DNA of 23,103 nucleotides. Origin: Pseudomonadota bacterium. GTDB taxonomy: Bacteria > Pseudomonadota > Gammaproteobacteria > Steroidobacterales > Steroidobacteraceae. Below are positions 17,049 through 23,103 of the stretch, one piece after another (the stretch's first letter is position 1; each line of letters opens with the position of its first letter). The position numbers and the translations under genes are program-made. The DNA lies in the NCBI GenBank assembly GCA_018241455.1, contig JAFEDW010000003.1:1-23103 (forward strand). Reading direction: 5' to 3'. The notes beneath the pieces were generated by a model. The model ran no database searches. It saw only the letters and a program-made list of their open reading frames with translations, and was not told the origin of the DNA.

Positions 17049-17867
17049 ATGAAATTTATTGTATTTCCGGCGGCTGTCCTGCTGGTGGCGCTGGCCGCCT
17101 GTACGCCGAAGAGCACGCCGGCCCCCGGCGCCGACGCGGCTGCGAAGCCGGTCGCGACGGTGAACGGCAAGGCGTTGCCAGCCGCGGAATTTGCCTTCTT
17201 CTCGCAAACCGTGGCCGGCAAGCCGCCCGCGGAGCTGACCCCGGACCAGCGCTCGCAACTGCTCGACACGCTGGTGCGCGCCGAAGTGGTCGCGCAACAG
17301 GCCGAGAAAGACGGCCTGGACAAGCAGGGCGACGCGCCCGAATCGATGGCGATGATGCGCCTGCAGGTGCTCGAGCGCGCCGCGATGGCGAACTACCTGA
17401 AGGACCGCAAGCCGACCGACGCCGAACTGAAGGCCGAGTACGACGCGCAGGTCGCGGCGATGCCGAAGACGCAGTACAAGGCGCGCCACATCCTGGTGAA
17501 GACCAAGGAAGAAGCGGACGGCATCATCGCGGAGCTGAAGAAAGGCGCGAAGTTCGAGAAGCTCGCCGCCGACAAGTCGCTCGACAATTCCCGCACCAAC
17601 GGGGGCGACTTGGGTTGGTTCGGCCCGAACAACATGGTCAAGCCTTTCGCCGACGCGGTGGCCGCGCTGAAGAAAGGCGAGATCACGCCGGCGCCGGTGC
17701 AGACCGAGTTCGGCTGGCACGTCATCCGCCTCGATGACACGCGCGCGATCACGCCGCCGACGTTCGAGGCGGCCAAGGACAAGATCCAGCAGATCGTCGA
17801 GGCGAAGAAGTTCAAGTCCTACGAGGACGGCCTGCTCGCGGCGGCCAAGGTCGAAAAGACGCCCTAA
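17037..17867 (+). CDS. PpiC-type (parvulin) peptidyl-prolyl isomerase lipoprotein
   Basis: 276 residues from the ATG at 17037; a second ATG at 17049 (MKFIVFP) is equally possible. A lipoprotein signal ends in LLVALAAC (Cys22), so the mature protein should be lipid-anchored in the periplasm. An N-terminal SurA-like helical chaperone part (about 35-135: VATVNGKALPAAEF) is followed by one parvulin domain (about 142-240: QYKARHILVKTKEEAD, SNGGDLGW-like NGGDLGWFG, then FGWHVIRLDD). It probably helps fold exported or outer-membrane proteins, as SurA, PpiD and PrsA relatives do. Its TAA overlaps the stop codon of the convergent fusion gene. Confidence 0.93.
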   Translation: MRNNMKFIVFPAAVLLVALAACTPKSTPAPGADAAAKPVATVNGKALPAAEFAFFSQTVAGKPPAELTPDQRSQLLDTLVRAEVVAQQAEKDGLDKQGDAPESMAMMRLQVLERAAMANYLKDRKPTDAELKAEYDAQVAAMPKTQYKARHILVKTKEEADGIIAELKKGAKFEKLAADKSLDNSRTNGGDLGWFGPNNMVKPFADAVAALKKGEITPAPVQTEFGWHVIRLDDTRAITPPTFEAAKDKIQQIVEAKKFKSYEDGLLAAAKVEKTP

Positions 17868-19486
17868 CGCAGCTGCACGGCCAGCATTTCCCTGAAGGCC
17901 GCGATGCCGGCCGGCACGTTGCCGTGGTGATTGGCGCGGTAGCCCGGCGAGGCCATGCCCCGCTGCGTCGATGATGCGAGGTCGATGTCGAGTCGCAGCG
18001 CCTCCGCGCGGCGCGCGCGCGCGCCCTGCCCGCCGCCGTCTGGTGCGGCGTCGCGGCTGGCGTACTCCAAGCACTGCCAGCGACTGTGGCCTGCGGCGAG
18101 CGGCACCACCTGGATGGCGCTGATTCCATCGGGCCGCCATTCCAGCAGGATGTTCGGCCATCGATACACGCGCCGCCACGCCGCGCCGTGCGCACCCGAA
18201 CCCGCGACAGCGCGCCAGGACAGCATTTGCGCGGCCAGGTCGACATGCAGCTCGGGTGCCGTGAAATCCTGTACGCCACCCTGCACCGCGTGCTCGGGCA
18301 TGCGGTGCAACAGCAGTTGCTCGATGGCGATCTTCCAGTCGGCGGGCACCTCGTGCTCCACGAATTCAGCCGCGGCCGCATCGATGGCGTGGGACGCCTC
18401 GGCGAACTCGCCGCCCGGCAGCGGCTGCGCGAGCGGCGCTGCGTCGGCGCGGGTGACGAACAGCAGGCCGGCGGCGACGGCCAATTCCAGCGGCTGCAGC
18501 GGCGCGCTGGCCGCACTGTCGGTCGGCGTGCCGTCGAGCGCGAAATTCAGGCGGTGCAGCGGACAGCCGATGGTGGCGGCGAGCTGTCCCCGCCGCGACA
18601 TGACCAGCGCGTGAGGCTGGTTCGGGCAGCTGTTGACGAATGCGCGCGTGCGCGTGGCATCGCGCACCAGCAGCGCGCGGTTCGTGGCCGACTCGATGGT
18701 GAGGTAATCGCCGCGCGCCTGCAGTTCCTGCGTGTGGCCCGCCAGCTGCCAGGCCGGCGCGAAGCAGCGCGCGCGCTCCTCGGCGAAACGCCGCTCCGGC
18801 GGCAGGCCATCGAGCCCGGCCGGGACGCCGTGCGCGGGAAAATAGCCGGGGAAGATCGAGGACAGGTAGGCCATGCTGCGGCGGCGCGCGGCCTCGCGGT
18901 CGATGTCCTCCTCGGCCTGGAACGCAAATCCCTGCCACATCATTTCGAGCACGCCGATCAGGCCGAGTGAGATGGCGTCGGCATCGAGCTGCGTTTGCCC
19001 GCTGTGCTCGATCATGCGTTCGATGAGCTCCAGCACCATGTCGGCGAAGCGGTCGTCCTTCTGGCCGCAGATATCCTGGTATTCCTGGCGCGCCGTGGCC
19101 TCGCCCCAGAAGGCATACCAGACCGACACCTTGCGCGTGCTGGCCACCGAGGCGTCGACATACAGCTCGACCAGCCGCGTCAGCGCCTGTACCGGCGAAT
19201 GACGCAGGCTTCCGACCGGTTCGAGCACCAGCTGCTCGAACTCCGTGGCCAGGAAACGGAGCGACGCGACCAGCATGGCGCCCTTGGACTTGAAGTAGAA
19301 TCGCACGATGCCCGGCGACAACTTCGCGATGGCCACGACCCTGGCCACCGTCGTCCGCGACGGACCATAGATATGCAGCGCCGAAATGCAGGCGTCGATC
19401 AGTCGCTGGCGCTGCCGCACCGCGGACAGGCGATGCCGCGGCGGGCTGGCGCCGGCGCGACGCGGCCGGCTGCGACGAACGCTCAA
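17864..19486 (-). CDS. TetR/BetI-type regulator fused to a ring-hydroxylating oxygenase alpha-subunit-like domain
   Basis: A single 540-codon frame without interruption. Residues about 25-200 form a TetR regulator: helix-turn-helix SRTTVARVVAIAKLSPGIVR with FYFKSKGAML after it, then a BetI-like C-terminal half with VWYAFWGEATARQEYQDIC. Residues about 228-540 follow a Rieske oxygenase alpha subunit throughout: AWQLAGHTQEL..GDYLTIES, Cys287-Pro-Asn289, Cys308-Pro-Leu-His311, DWKIAIEQLLLHRMPEH (His394, His399), RWPNILLEWRPDG, and a C-terminal STQRGMASPGY. Asp500 stands eight before Gln508, the same D-x7-Q-x-G spacing as in the true oxygenase at the right edge. The first Rieske His is Asn, so the [2Fe-2S] cluster is unlikely; the iron triad looks intact. 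The TTG start has a GGGG stretch upstream, and a GTG at residue 23 is an alternative. I infer a ligand-sensing repressor. Confidence 0.88.
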   Translation of the reverse strand: MSVRRSRPRRAGASPPRHRLSAVRQRQRLIDACISALHIYGPSRTTVARVVAIAKLSPGIVRFYFKSKGAMLVASLRFLATEFEQLVLEPVGSLRHSPVQALTRLVELYVDASVASTRKVSVWYAFWGEATARQEYQDICGQKDDRFADMVLELIERMIEHSGQTQLDADAISLGLIGVLEMMWQGFAFQAEEDIDREAARRRSMAYLSSIFPGYFPAHGVPAGLDGLPPERRFAEERARCFAPAWQLAGHTQELQARGDYLTIESATNRALLVRDATRTRAFVNSCPNQPHALVMSRRGQLAATIGCPLHRLNFALDGTPTDSAASAPLQPLELAVAAGLLFVTRADAAPLAQPLPGGEFAEASHAIDAAAAEFVEHEVPADWKIAIEQLLLHRMPEHAVQGGVQDFTAPELHVDLAAQMLSWRAVAGSGAHGAAWRRVYRWPNILLEWRPDGISAIQVVPLAAGHSRWQCLEYASRDAAPDGGGQGARARRAEALRLDIDLASSTQRGMASPGYRANHHGNVPAGIAAFREMLAVQLR

Positions 19487-19560
19487 GCGCTGGCCCCGCC
19501 GTCGGCGTGGCGTGCAACGGCCGCCGCAGCAGGCCCCGTTCTGGCATAGTCGCGCATCAG
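19487..19560. promoter_or_regulatory. Divergent control region between the TetR-oxygenase fusion and potH
   Basis: Seventy-four very GC-rich bases, where a TetR-family protein would be expected to bind. I see a perfect odd palindrome CGCCG-T-CGGCG at 19497-19507, a direct repeat GGCCCCG at 19492-19498 and 19532-19538, and a weak -10 candidate CATAGT at 19545-19550, ten bases before the potH ATG. In DNA this rich in G and C such matches arise easily by chance, so the operator is only a candidate. No Shine-Dalgarno precedes potH. Confidence 0.35.
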
Positions 19561-20478
19561 ATGAGTCTTCAGTTCCTGCCGAAATTCAACCTCAGCCGGC
19601 ACCGGCGCTGGCTGATCATTGCGCCGCCACTGCTGTTCCTGCTGGTCTTCTTCCTGATCCCGTTCGGTTTCGCGCTGACGATCAGCTTCGCGCAGACCGC
19701 GATCCACGTGCCGCCGTACACCGACGTGGTGTCGATGGATGCGCAGCACCGGCTGCATGTGTCGGCGCACCTGGACAACTACCGCTATCTGCTCACCGAC
19801 AAAGTCTATGCCCTCTCCTATTTATATTCCCTGAAAACAGCGTTCTTTTCCACGCTGATCTGCCTGTTGATCGGCTATCCGATGGCCTACGCGATCTCGC
19901 GCACCTCGCGCAGCGCGCAGAGCATCCTGCTGTTGGTCATCATCCTGCCGTTCTGGACTTCCTTCCTGCTGCGCGTCTACGCGCTCGAGGGCATCATCCG
20001 CGAGAACGGCCTGCTCAACCAGGCGCTGCTGTGGCTGGGGCTGATCCACCAGCCGCTGCAGTTGATGCATACCACCGCGGCGGTCTACGTCGGCATCATC
20101 TACTCCTACCTGCCGTTCATGGTGCTGCCGTTGTTCGCGACGCTCGAGAAGCTCGACCACACGCTGCTGGAAGCCTCGGCCGACCTGGGCAGCCCGCCGT
20201 GGCGCGCCTTCCTTGACGTGACGCTGCCCTTGTCGATGCCCGGCGTGATCGCCGGATCGATGCTGGTGTTCATTCCGGCGATCGGCGAGTTCGTCATCCC
20301 GACGCTGCTGGGCGGCGCCGACAACCTGATGATCGGGCGCGTGCTGTGGGACGAATTCTTCGGCAACCGCGACTGGCCGGTCGCGTCGGCGGTCGCCGTC
20401 GTGTTCCTGGTGTTCCTGGTCGGGCCGATCGCCATCTACCAGCACTACCAGGGCAAGGACCTGGAGGCGCACGCGTGA
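19561..20478 (+). CDS. potH: PotH-type ABC transporter permease
   Basis: 305-residue inner-membrane permease of the polyamine (putrescine/spermidine) ABC family. It has six hydrophobic helices, starting with WLIIAPPLLFLLVFFLIPFG, and a periplasmic loop after the first helix. The EAA loop that docks the ATPase is EASADLGSPPWRAFLDVTLP (about residues 203-222), followed by GEFVIPTLLGG. The ATG at 19561 gives a length close to E. coli PotH (about 317). It overlaps potI by four bases (GTGA). It is divergent from the TetR-oxygenase fusion gene, which suggests control by that protein. Family-level identity is strong; the substrate is not determined. Confidence 0.9.
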   Translation: MSLQFLPKFNLSRHRRWLIIAPPLLFLLVFFLIPFGFALTISFAQTAIHVPPYTDVVSMDAQHRLHVSAHLDNYRYLLTDKVYALSYLYSLKTAFFSTLICLLIGYPMAYAISRTSRSAQSILLLVIILPFWTSFLLRVYALEGIIRENGLLNQALLWLGLIHQPLQLMHTTAAVYVGIIYSYLPFMVLPLFATLEKLDHTLLEASADLGSPPWRAFLDVTLPLSMPGVIAGSMLVFIPAIGEFVIPTLLGGADNLMIGRVLWDEFFGNRDWPVASAVAVVFLVFLVGPIAIYQHYQGKDLEAHA

Positions 20479-21305
20479 ACGAGCGTCCGCCCTCGATGCT
20501 GATGACCGTGCTGGCGATCGGCGTGGCGCTGCTGTACATCCCGATGCTGGTGATGATCGGCTATTCGTTCAACGCCTCGCCGCTGGTGGGCATCTGGGGC
20601 GGTTTCTCGACGCACTGGTACCGCGAGCTGGTGCACAACGACCAGCTGATCGGCGCCGCCTGGCTTTCGCTGCGCATCGGTTTCGTCGCCGCGACCGCGG
20701 CGATGGTGCTCGGCACGCTCGCGGCGATCGCGCTGGTGCGCTTCAAGAAATTCCGCGGGCGCTTCGCGCTGACCGCGATGGTCAACGCGCCGCTGGTGAT
20801 GCCCGAGATCATCACCGGCATCACGCAGCTGCTGTTGCTGATCTCGATGCTGCACCTGTTCGGTTGGCCGCACCGCGGCTTCCTGACCATCGTGCTGGCG
20901 CACGTGACCTTCTGCACGGCCTACGTCACGGTCACGGTGCAATCGCGGCTGGCGAGCGCGGACCGCTCGCTCGAGGAAGCCGCGATGGACCTGGGATCGG
21001 GTCCGGTGCGGGCCTTCATCGACACCACGCTGCCGATCATCGCGCCGGCGCTGGCCAGCGGCTGGCTGCTGAGCTTCACGCTCTCGCTCGATGACCTGGT
21101 GATCTCCAGCTTCGTGTCGGGCCCGGGCGCCAGCACGCTGCCGATGGTGATCTTCTCGAAGGTGAAACTCGGCGTCAGCCCGGACATCAACGCGCTCGCG
21201 ACGCTGATCATCGCCACCGTCGGCGTCGGCGTGCTCATCGCCGGCGTGCTGATGCGGCGCGCCGACCAGCAGCGGCTGCGCGACCTGCAACTCGCGGCGC
21301 AGTAG
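20475..21305 (+). CDS. potI: PotI-type ABC transporter permease
   Basis: 276 residues from a GTG overlapping the potH stop, close to E. coli PotI (281). Six predicted helices. Family strings are YIPMLVMIGYSFNASPLVG, WYRELVHNDQLI and the EAA loop EEAAMDLGSGPVRAFIDTTL followed by FTLSLDDLVISSFVSGPG, typical of PotC/PotI. It pairs with PotH to form the transmembrane channel. The upstream extension of the frame beyond 20475 runs inside potH and is not real. It ends 11 bases from the stop of the oppositely oriented potF-type gene. No ATP-binding gene (PotG/PotA) is found in the window. Confidence 0.9.
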   Translation: MNERPPSMLMTVLAIGVALLYIPMLVMIGYSFNASPLVGIWGGFSTHWYRELVHNDQLIGAAWLSLRIGFVAATAAMVLGTLAAIALVRFKKFRGRFALTAMVNAPLVMPEIITGITQLLLLISMLHLFGWPHRGFLTIVLAHVTFCTAYVTVTVQSRLASADRSLEEAAMDLGSGPVRAFIDTTLPIIAPALASGWLLSFTLSLDDLVISSFVSGPGASTLPMVIFSKVKLGVSPDINALATLIIATVGVGVLIAGVLMRRADQQRLRDLQLAAQ

Positions 21306-21312
21306 CCGCGCG

Positions 21313-21327
21313 CCGGCTATTCGCCGG
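21313..21327. terminator. Small hairpin between convergent potI and potF ends
   Basis: CCGGC-tattc-GCCGG forms a five-pair stem just after the potI stop and across the potF stop. No T-run follows on either strand, so it is at best a weak bidirectional or Rho-assisted end. Confidence 0.25.
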
Positions 21328-22408
21328 TCTTGATGCGCGTCCAGACGCGCGTGCGGATCCGCTGCAACGTGATGCTCGATTCCTTGCTCGGATACAGCCG
21401 CGCCTCGATATCGGGTGTCGGGTACAGCGTATGGTCGTTCAGGATTTCCGGCCGTACCCAGGCGTTCGCTGCGCGGTTGGCATTGCCGTAGTAGATTTCA
21501 TTGGTGATGCGGGCGATGACCTGCGGATCGAGGATGTAGTTCAGGAACGCGTAGGCGGCTTCCGGGTGCGGCGCCCCCACCGGAATCAGGAAAGACGAAT
21601 ACGTCTGGTTGGCGCCCTCGGCCGGTACCGTGAAGGCCAGGTGCACCGGCGCGCCGGCGGCGCGCGCCCGCGCCATGACCGTGGCGTAGTCCGCGGACCA
21701 CGACATCGCGATGCACACCTCTTTGTTGGCGAGCGCGTTCATGTATTCGATCGAGTCGAAATTGCGCACGTACGGCCGCACCTTCAGCAGCAGTTTTTCT
21801 GCGGCTGCGTAATCCTCGGGGCGGGTCGAGTTCGGGTCGAGATGCAGATACTGCAGCGCGAGCTGCAGGACGTCTTCCGGTGAATCAAGGAAGGTCACGC
21901 CGCAATCGGCGAAGTGCCGGATGATCTCCGGCTTGAAGATCATGTCGAGGCTCGCGACCGGCGCATCGGGCATGCGCGCGCGGATCATGTCCACGTTGTA
22001 GGCGAAGCCGTTGACGGCCTGCATGTACGGCACGCCGTAGCGATTGCCGGGATCGCTGGATTCGAGTTTCGCCAGGAAGCGCGGATCGAGGTTTTTCCAG
22101 TTCGGCAGTTTCGACTTGTCGAGCGGCAGGTAGACGCCCGCCTTGATCTCGCGGCCCGAGAAATTCGACGAGGCGCTGACGACGTCGTAGCCGGATTCGC
22201 CGGCCAGCAGGCGCGCGTCCATCGTTTCCTCGGCATCGTAGGTGTCGTACACCACCTTGATGCCGGTGCGCTGCTCGAATCGCTCGATCGTGCCCGTGCC
22301 GATGAAGTCTGACCAGTTGTACAGGTACAGTTCCTTGTCGGCGGCATCGGTGCTGCAGGCGGTGGCGGCGAGCAGCAGCACCGCGCTGGCGCAAAGCTTG
22401 GATCTCAT
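21317..22408 (-). CDS. potF: PotF/PotD-family periplasmic solute-binding lipoprotein
   Basis: 363 residues from the ATG at 22408. The signal peptide ends in LLLAATAC (Cys18), an acceptable though not perfect lipobox. The body follows PotF: LYLYNWSDFIGTGTIERFEQ, TGIKVVYDTYDAEE, PLDKSKLPNWKNLDP, CGVTFLDSPEDV, MSWSAD (Trp237, Asp240) and the C-terminal RTRVWTRIKTGE. PotF contacts its diamine with Trp and Asp residues. By recalled alignment the PotF Asp278 is Ser271 here, so one amine anchor is missing and the ligand may differ from putrescine. The reading frame stays open upstream to 22798, but that part is antisense to an oxygenase and not conserved. It faces potH-potI instead of sharing their operon. 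A TATACT box lies 41 bases upstream. Confidence 0.88.
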   Translation of the reverse strand: MRSKLCASAVLLLAATACSTDAADKELYLYNWSDFIGTGTIERFEQRTGIKVVYDTYDAEETMDARLLAGESGYDVVSASSNFSGREIKAGVYLPLDKSKLPNWKNLDPRFLAKLESSDPGNRYGVPYMQAVNGFAYNVDMIRARMPDAPVASLDMIFKPEIIRHFADCGVTFLDSPEDVLQLALQYLHLDPNSTRPEDYAAAEKLLLKVRPYVRNFDSIEYMNALANKEVCIAMSWSADYATVMARARAAGAPVHLAFTVPAEGANQTYSSFLIPVGAPHPEAAYAFLNYILDPQVIARITNEIYYGNANRAANAWVRPEILNDHTLYPTPDIEARLYPSKESSITLQRIRTRVWTRIKTGE

Positions 22409-22449
22409 GCGGTGCGGCGGGCGGTTTGGCGGCCGATTGCGCCGCCGCC

Positions 22450-22455
22450 AGTATA
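22450..22455 (-). promoter_or_regulatory. Candidate -10 box of the potF-type gene
   Basis: TATACT on the minus strand, 41 bases before the ATG at 22408, giving a leader of about 35 bases without a clear ribosome binding site. CTGCAG sixteen bases further upstream is a weak -35. The same bases read TATAAT on the plus strand. Confidence 0.4.
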
Positions 22456-22456
22456 A

Positions 22457-22639
22457 TGGGTGCGCGAGGCGCTGCAGGCCCATACGATCGAGGGTGCACG
22501 CTTCCTCGGACGCGAGCGGGAGTTCTGCTCGCTCGAAGCCGCCAAGTCGGCCGATTTCATCATCGTCGACCGCGACGTGCTGGAAACCTGGTCGCGTGGC
22601 CAGCGCGTCTATCGCGCGGGCGCCGCGACGCGCCGCTGA
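22457..22639 (+). pseudogene. C-terminal remnant of an amidohydrolase
   Basis: The plus-strand frame after the TAA at 22454-22456 reads VREALQAHTIEGARFLGRE, then CSLEAAKSADFIIVDRDVLE and ends WSRGQRVYRAG and a few more residues at the TGA at 22637. This is the C-terminal end of a YtcJ-like or related metal-dependent amidohydrolase, whose usual text is GSLEAGKxADFIVLDRD followed some 20 residues later by a GxxVY strand. Here the residues between DRDVL and ETWSRGQRVY are missing, so there is an internal deletion as well as loss of the whole catalytic barrel. The canonical Gly residues of GSLExGK are also changed. No start with a ribosome binding site exists. It overlaps the 3' end of the convergent oxygenase gene by 31 bases. 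Confidence 0.7.
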
Positions 22640-23103
22640 AGCGGCGCACCCATGCCCAGCTCGGCCAGGTACCAGGCGACGAAGCGCGCCGACCATTCTT
22701 CCTGCAGCGCGTACGGGCCGGGTTCGTAGTAGCGCGAATTCACGCCTTCCTGGTTGCGTTCGATAATGGCCTTGTCCTCGACGCTGGTGACCTGCCACAG
22801 CCAGGTCAGGCGTTCGAGGTCGTAATCCCTGCCGGCCACGGCGTCGGCCCGCACGAGCCAGATTACTTCCATTTCAGTGCGGTCAACGCGCCGTGGCACG
22901 AAGCGGTAGATCACGCCGTGGTCGGGGTAAGCGAGGAAATCGCTGATCGGGCCGACATCAAAATAGGTCGAACTGCCGTCATCGCCCGAAAAGGCGCCCA
23001 TCAGCGGCGCGAGCAGTTCCCCGTCCGGCGAGGCGGTGGCATGGCCCGCCAGCAGCGCGCTGCGCAGCACCGAAATGGACTCCTGGCCGGGATTGGCATT
23101 CAG
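22609..23103 (-). CDS. Rieske ring-hydroxylating oxygenase alpha subunit, C-terminal part (5' end beyond window)
   Basis: An open minus-strand frame enters at the right edge and gives 164 residues ending at the TAG at 22609. It is the C-terminal half of the catalytic domain of a Rieske non-heme iron oxygenase: FLAYPDHGVIYRFVPRRVDR, EMEVIWLV, LTWLWQVTSVEDKAIIERNQ followed by EGVNSRYYEPGPY, and FVAWYLAEL. The Asp of VEDK, eight residues before Gln, is the likely third iron ligand. The text reminds me of the glycine-betaine/stachydrine/carnitine type (GbcA-like) monooxygenases, which act on quaternary amines, but the substrate cannot be fixed from this half. The Rieske domain and the two His ligands lie outside the window. 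No reductase partner is seen. A GTG at 23070 is inside the domain and is not the true start. Confidence 0.85.
   Translation of the reverse strand: MNANPGQESISVLRSALLAGHATASPDGELLAPLMGAFSGDDGSSTYFDVGPISDFLAYPDHGVIYRFVPRRVDRTEMEVIWLVRADAVAGRDYDLERLTWLWQVTSVEDKAIIERNQEGVNSRYYEPGPYALQEEWSARFVAWYLAELGMGAPLQRRVAAPAR

Noticed and set aside
18366..19547. A 393-codon minus-strand frame inside the TetR-oxygenase gene
   Set aside because: Low-complexity Arg/Ala/Gly text in another frame of a gene with clear domains.
22452..22462. Plus-strand TATAAT as promoter for the amidohydrolase fragment
   Set aside because: The GTG lies only two bases after the box, so a transcript would start inside the fragment without its start codon. 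The same bases make a better minus-strand -10 for the potF-type gene.
22409..22798. N-terminal extension of the potF-type protein to 493 residues
   Set aside because: The lipoprotein signal peptide begins exactly at the ATG at 22408, and the extension is antisense to, or in another frame of, the amidohydrolase and oxygenase.

Overview
The window looks like a chromosome segment of a GC-rich gammaproteobacterium. The block gyrA-serC-pheA-hisC-aroA, the adjoining ubiG-phosphatase-rmuC-yciK run, the scpA-scpB-rluB run behind trpS, and yciO/yciB/bolA are all gene orders or neighbours I know from pseudomonads, xanthomonads and relatives. I cannot name the genus; a Xanthomonadales, Nevskiales or Steroidobacter-like lineage would fit. 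No tRNA, rRNA, CRISPR array or insertion sequence is visible. There is no gene-free stretch longer than about 150 bases.

Region 1 (1-8343, minus strand) is a tightly packed cluster reading gyrA, serC, serA, pheA, hisC, aroA. It holds a DNA gyrase subunit, two serine-biosynthesis steps, the phenylalanine branch enzyme, an aminotransferase and EPSP synthase. aroA runs off the left edge. Region 2 (8444-11881, plus strand) diverges from it: ubiG, a MupP/Gph-type HAD phosphatase, rmuC and a YciK-type SDR, each overlapping the next by 1-4 bases. Region 3 (11817-16122, minus strand) is yciO-trpS-scpA-scpB-rluB: tRNA charging, chromosome-condensation partners, and a RluB-like protein whose catalytic loop looks degenerate. 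Region 4 (16178-17867, plus strand) is yciB-bolA-parvulin lipoprotein, which diverges from yciO.

Region 5 (17864-23103) is an accessory, rearranged region and the most interesting part. A 540-residue protein joins a TetR/BetI-type DNA-binding regulator to a complete ring-hydroxylating-oxygenase alpha-subunit fold. Its Rieske cluster motif is broken (C-P-N instead of C-x-H), while the His/His/Asp mononuclear iron triad appears to be kept. It is divergent, across 74 bases, from two PotH/PotI-type permease genes. A PotF-type binding lipoprotein gene faces those permeases tail to tail, and no ATPase gene is present. Beyond it lie a decayed amidohydrolase fragment and the C-terminal part of what looks like a genuine Rieske oxygenase alpha subunit.

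My working reading is a one-component sensor built from a retired oxygenase, governing uptake, and perhaps oxidation, of an amine or quaternary-amine compound. The fusion and its motif changes are seen in the sequence. The regulatory role and ligand are inference.
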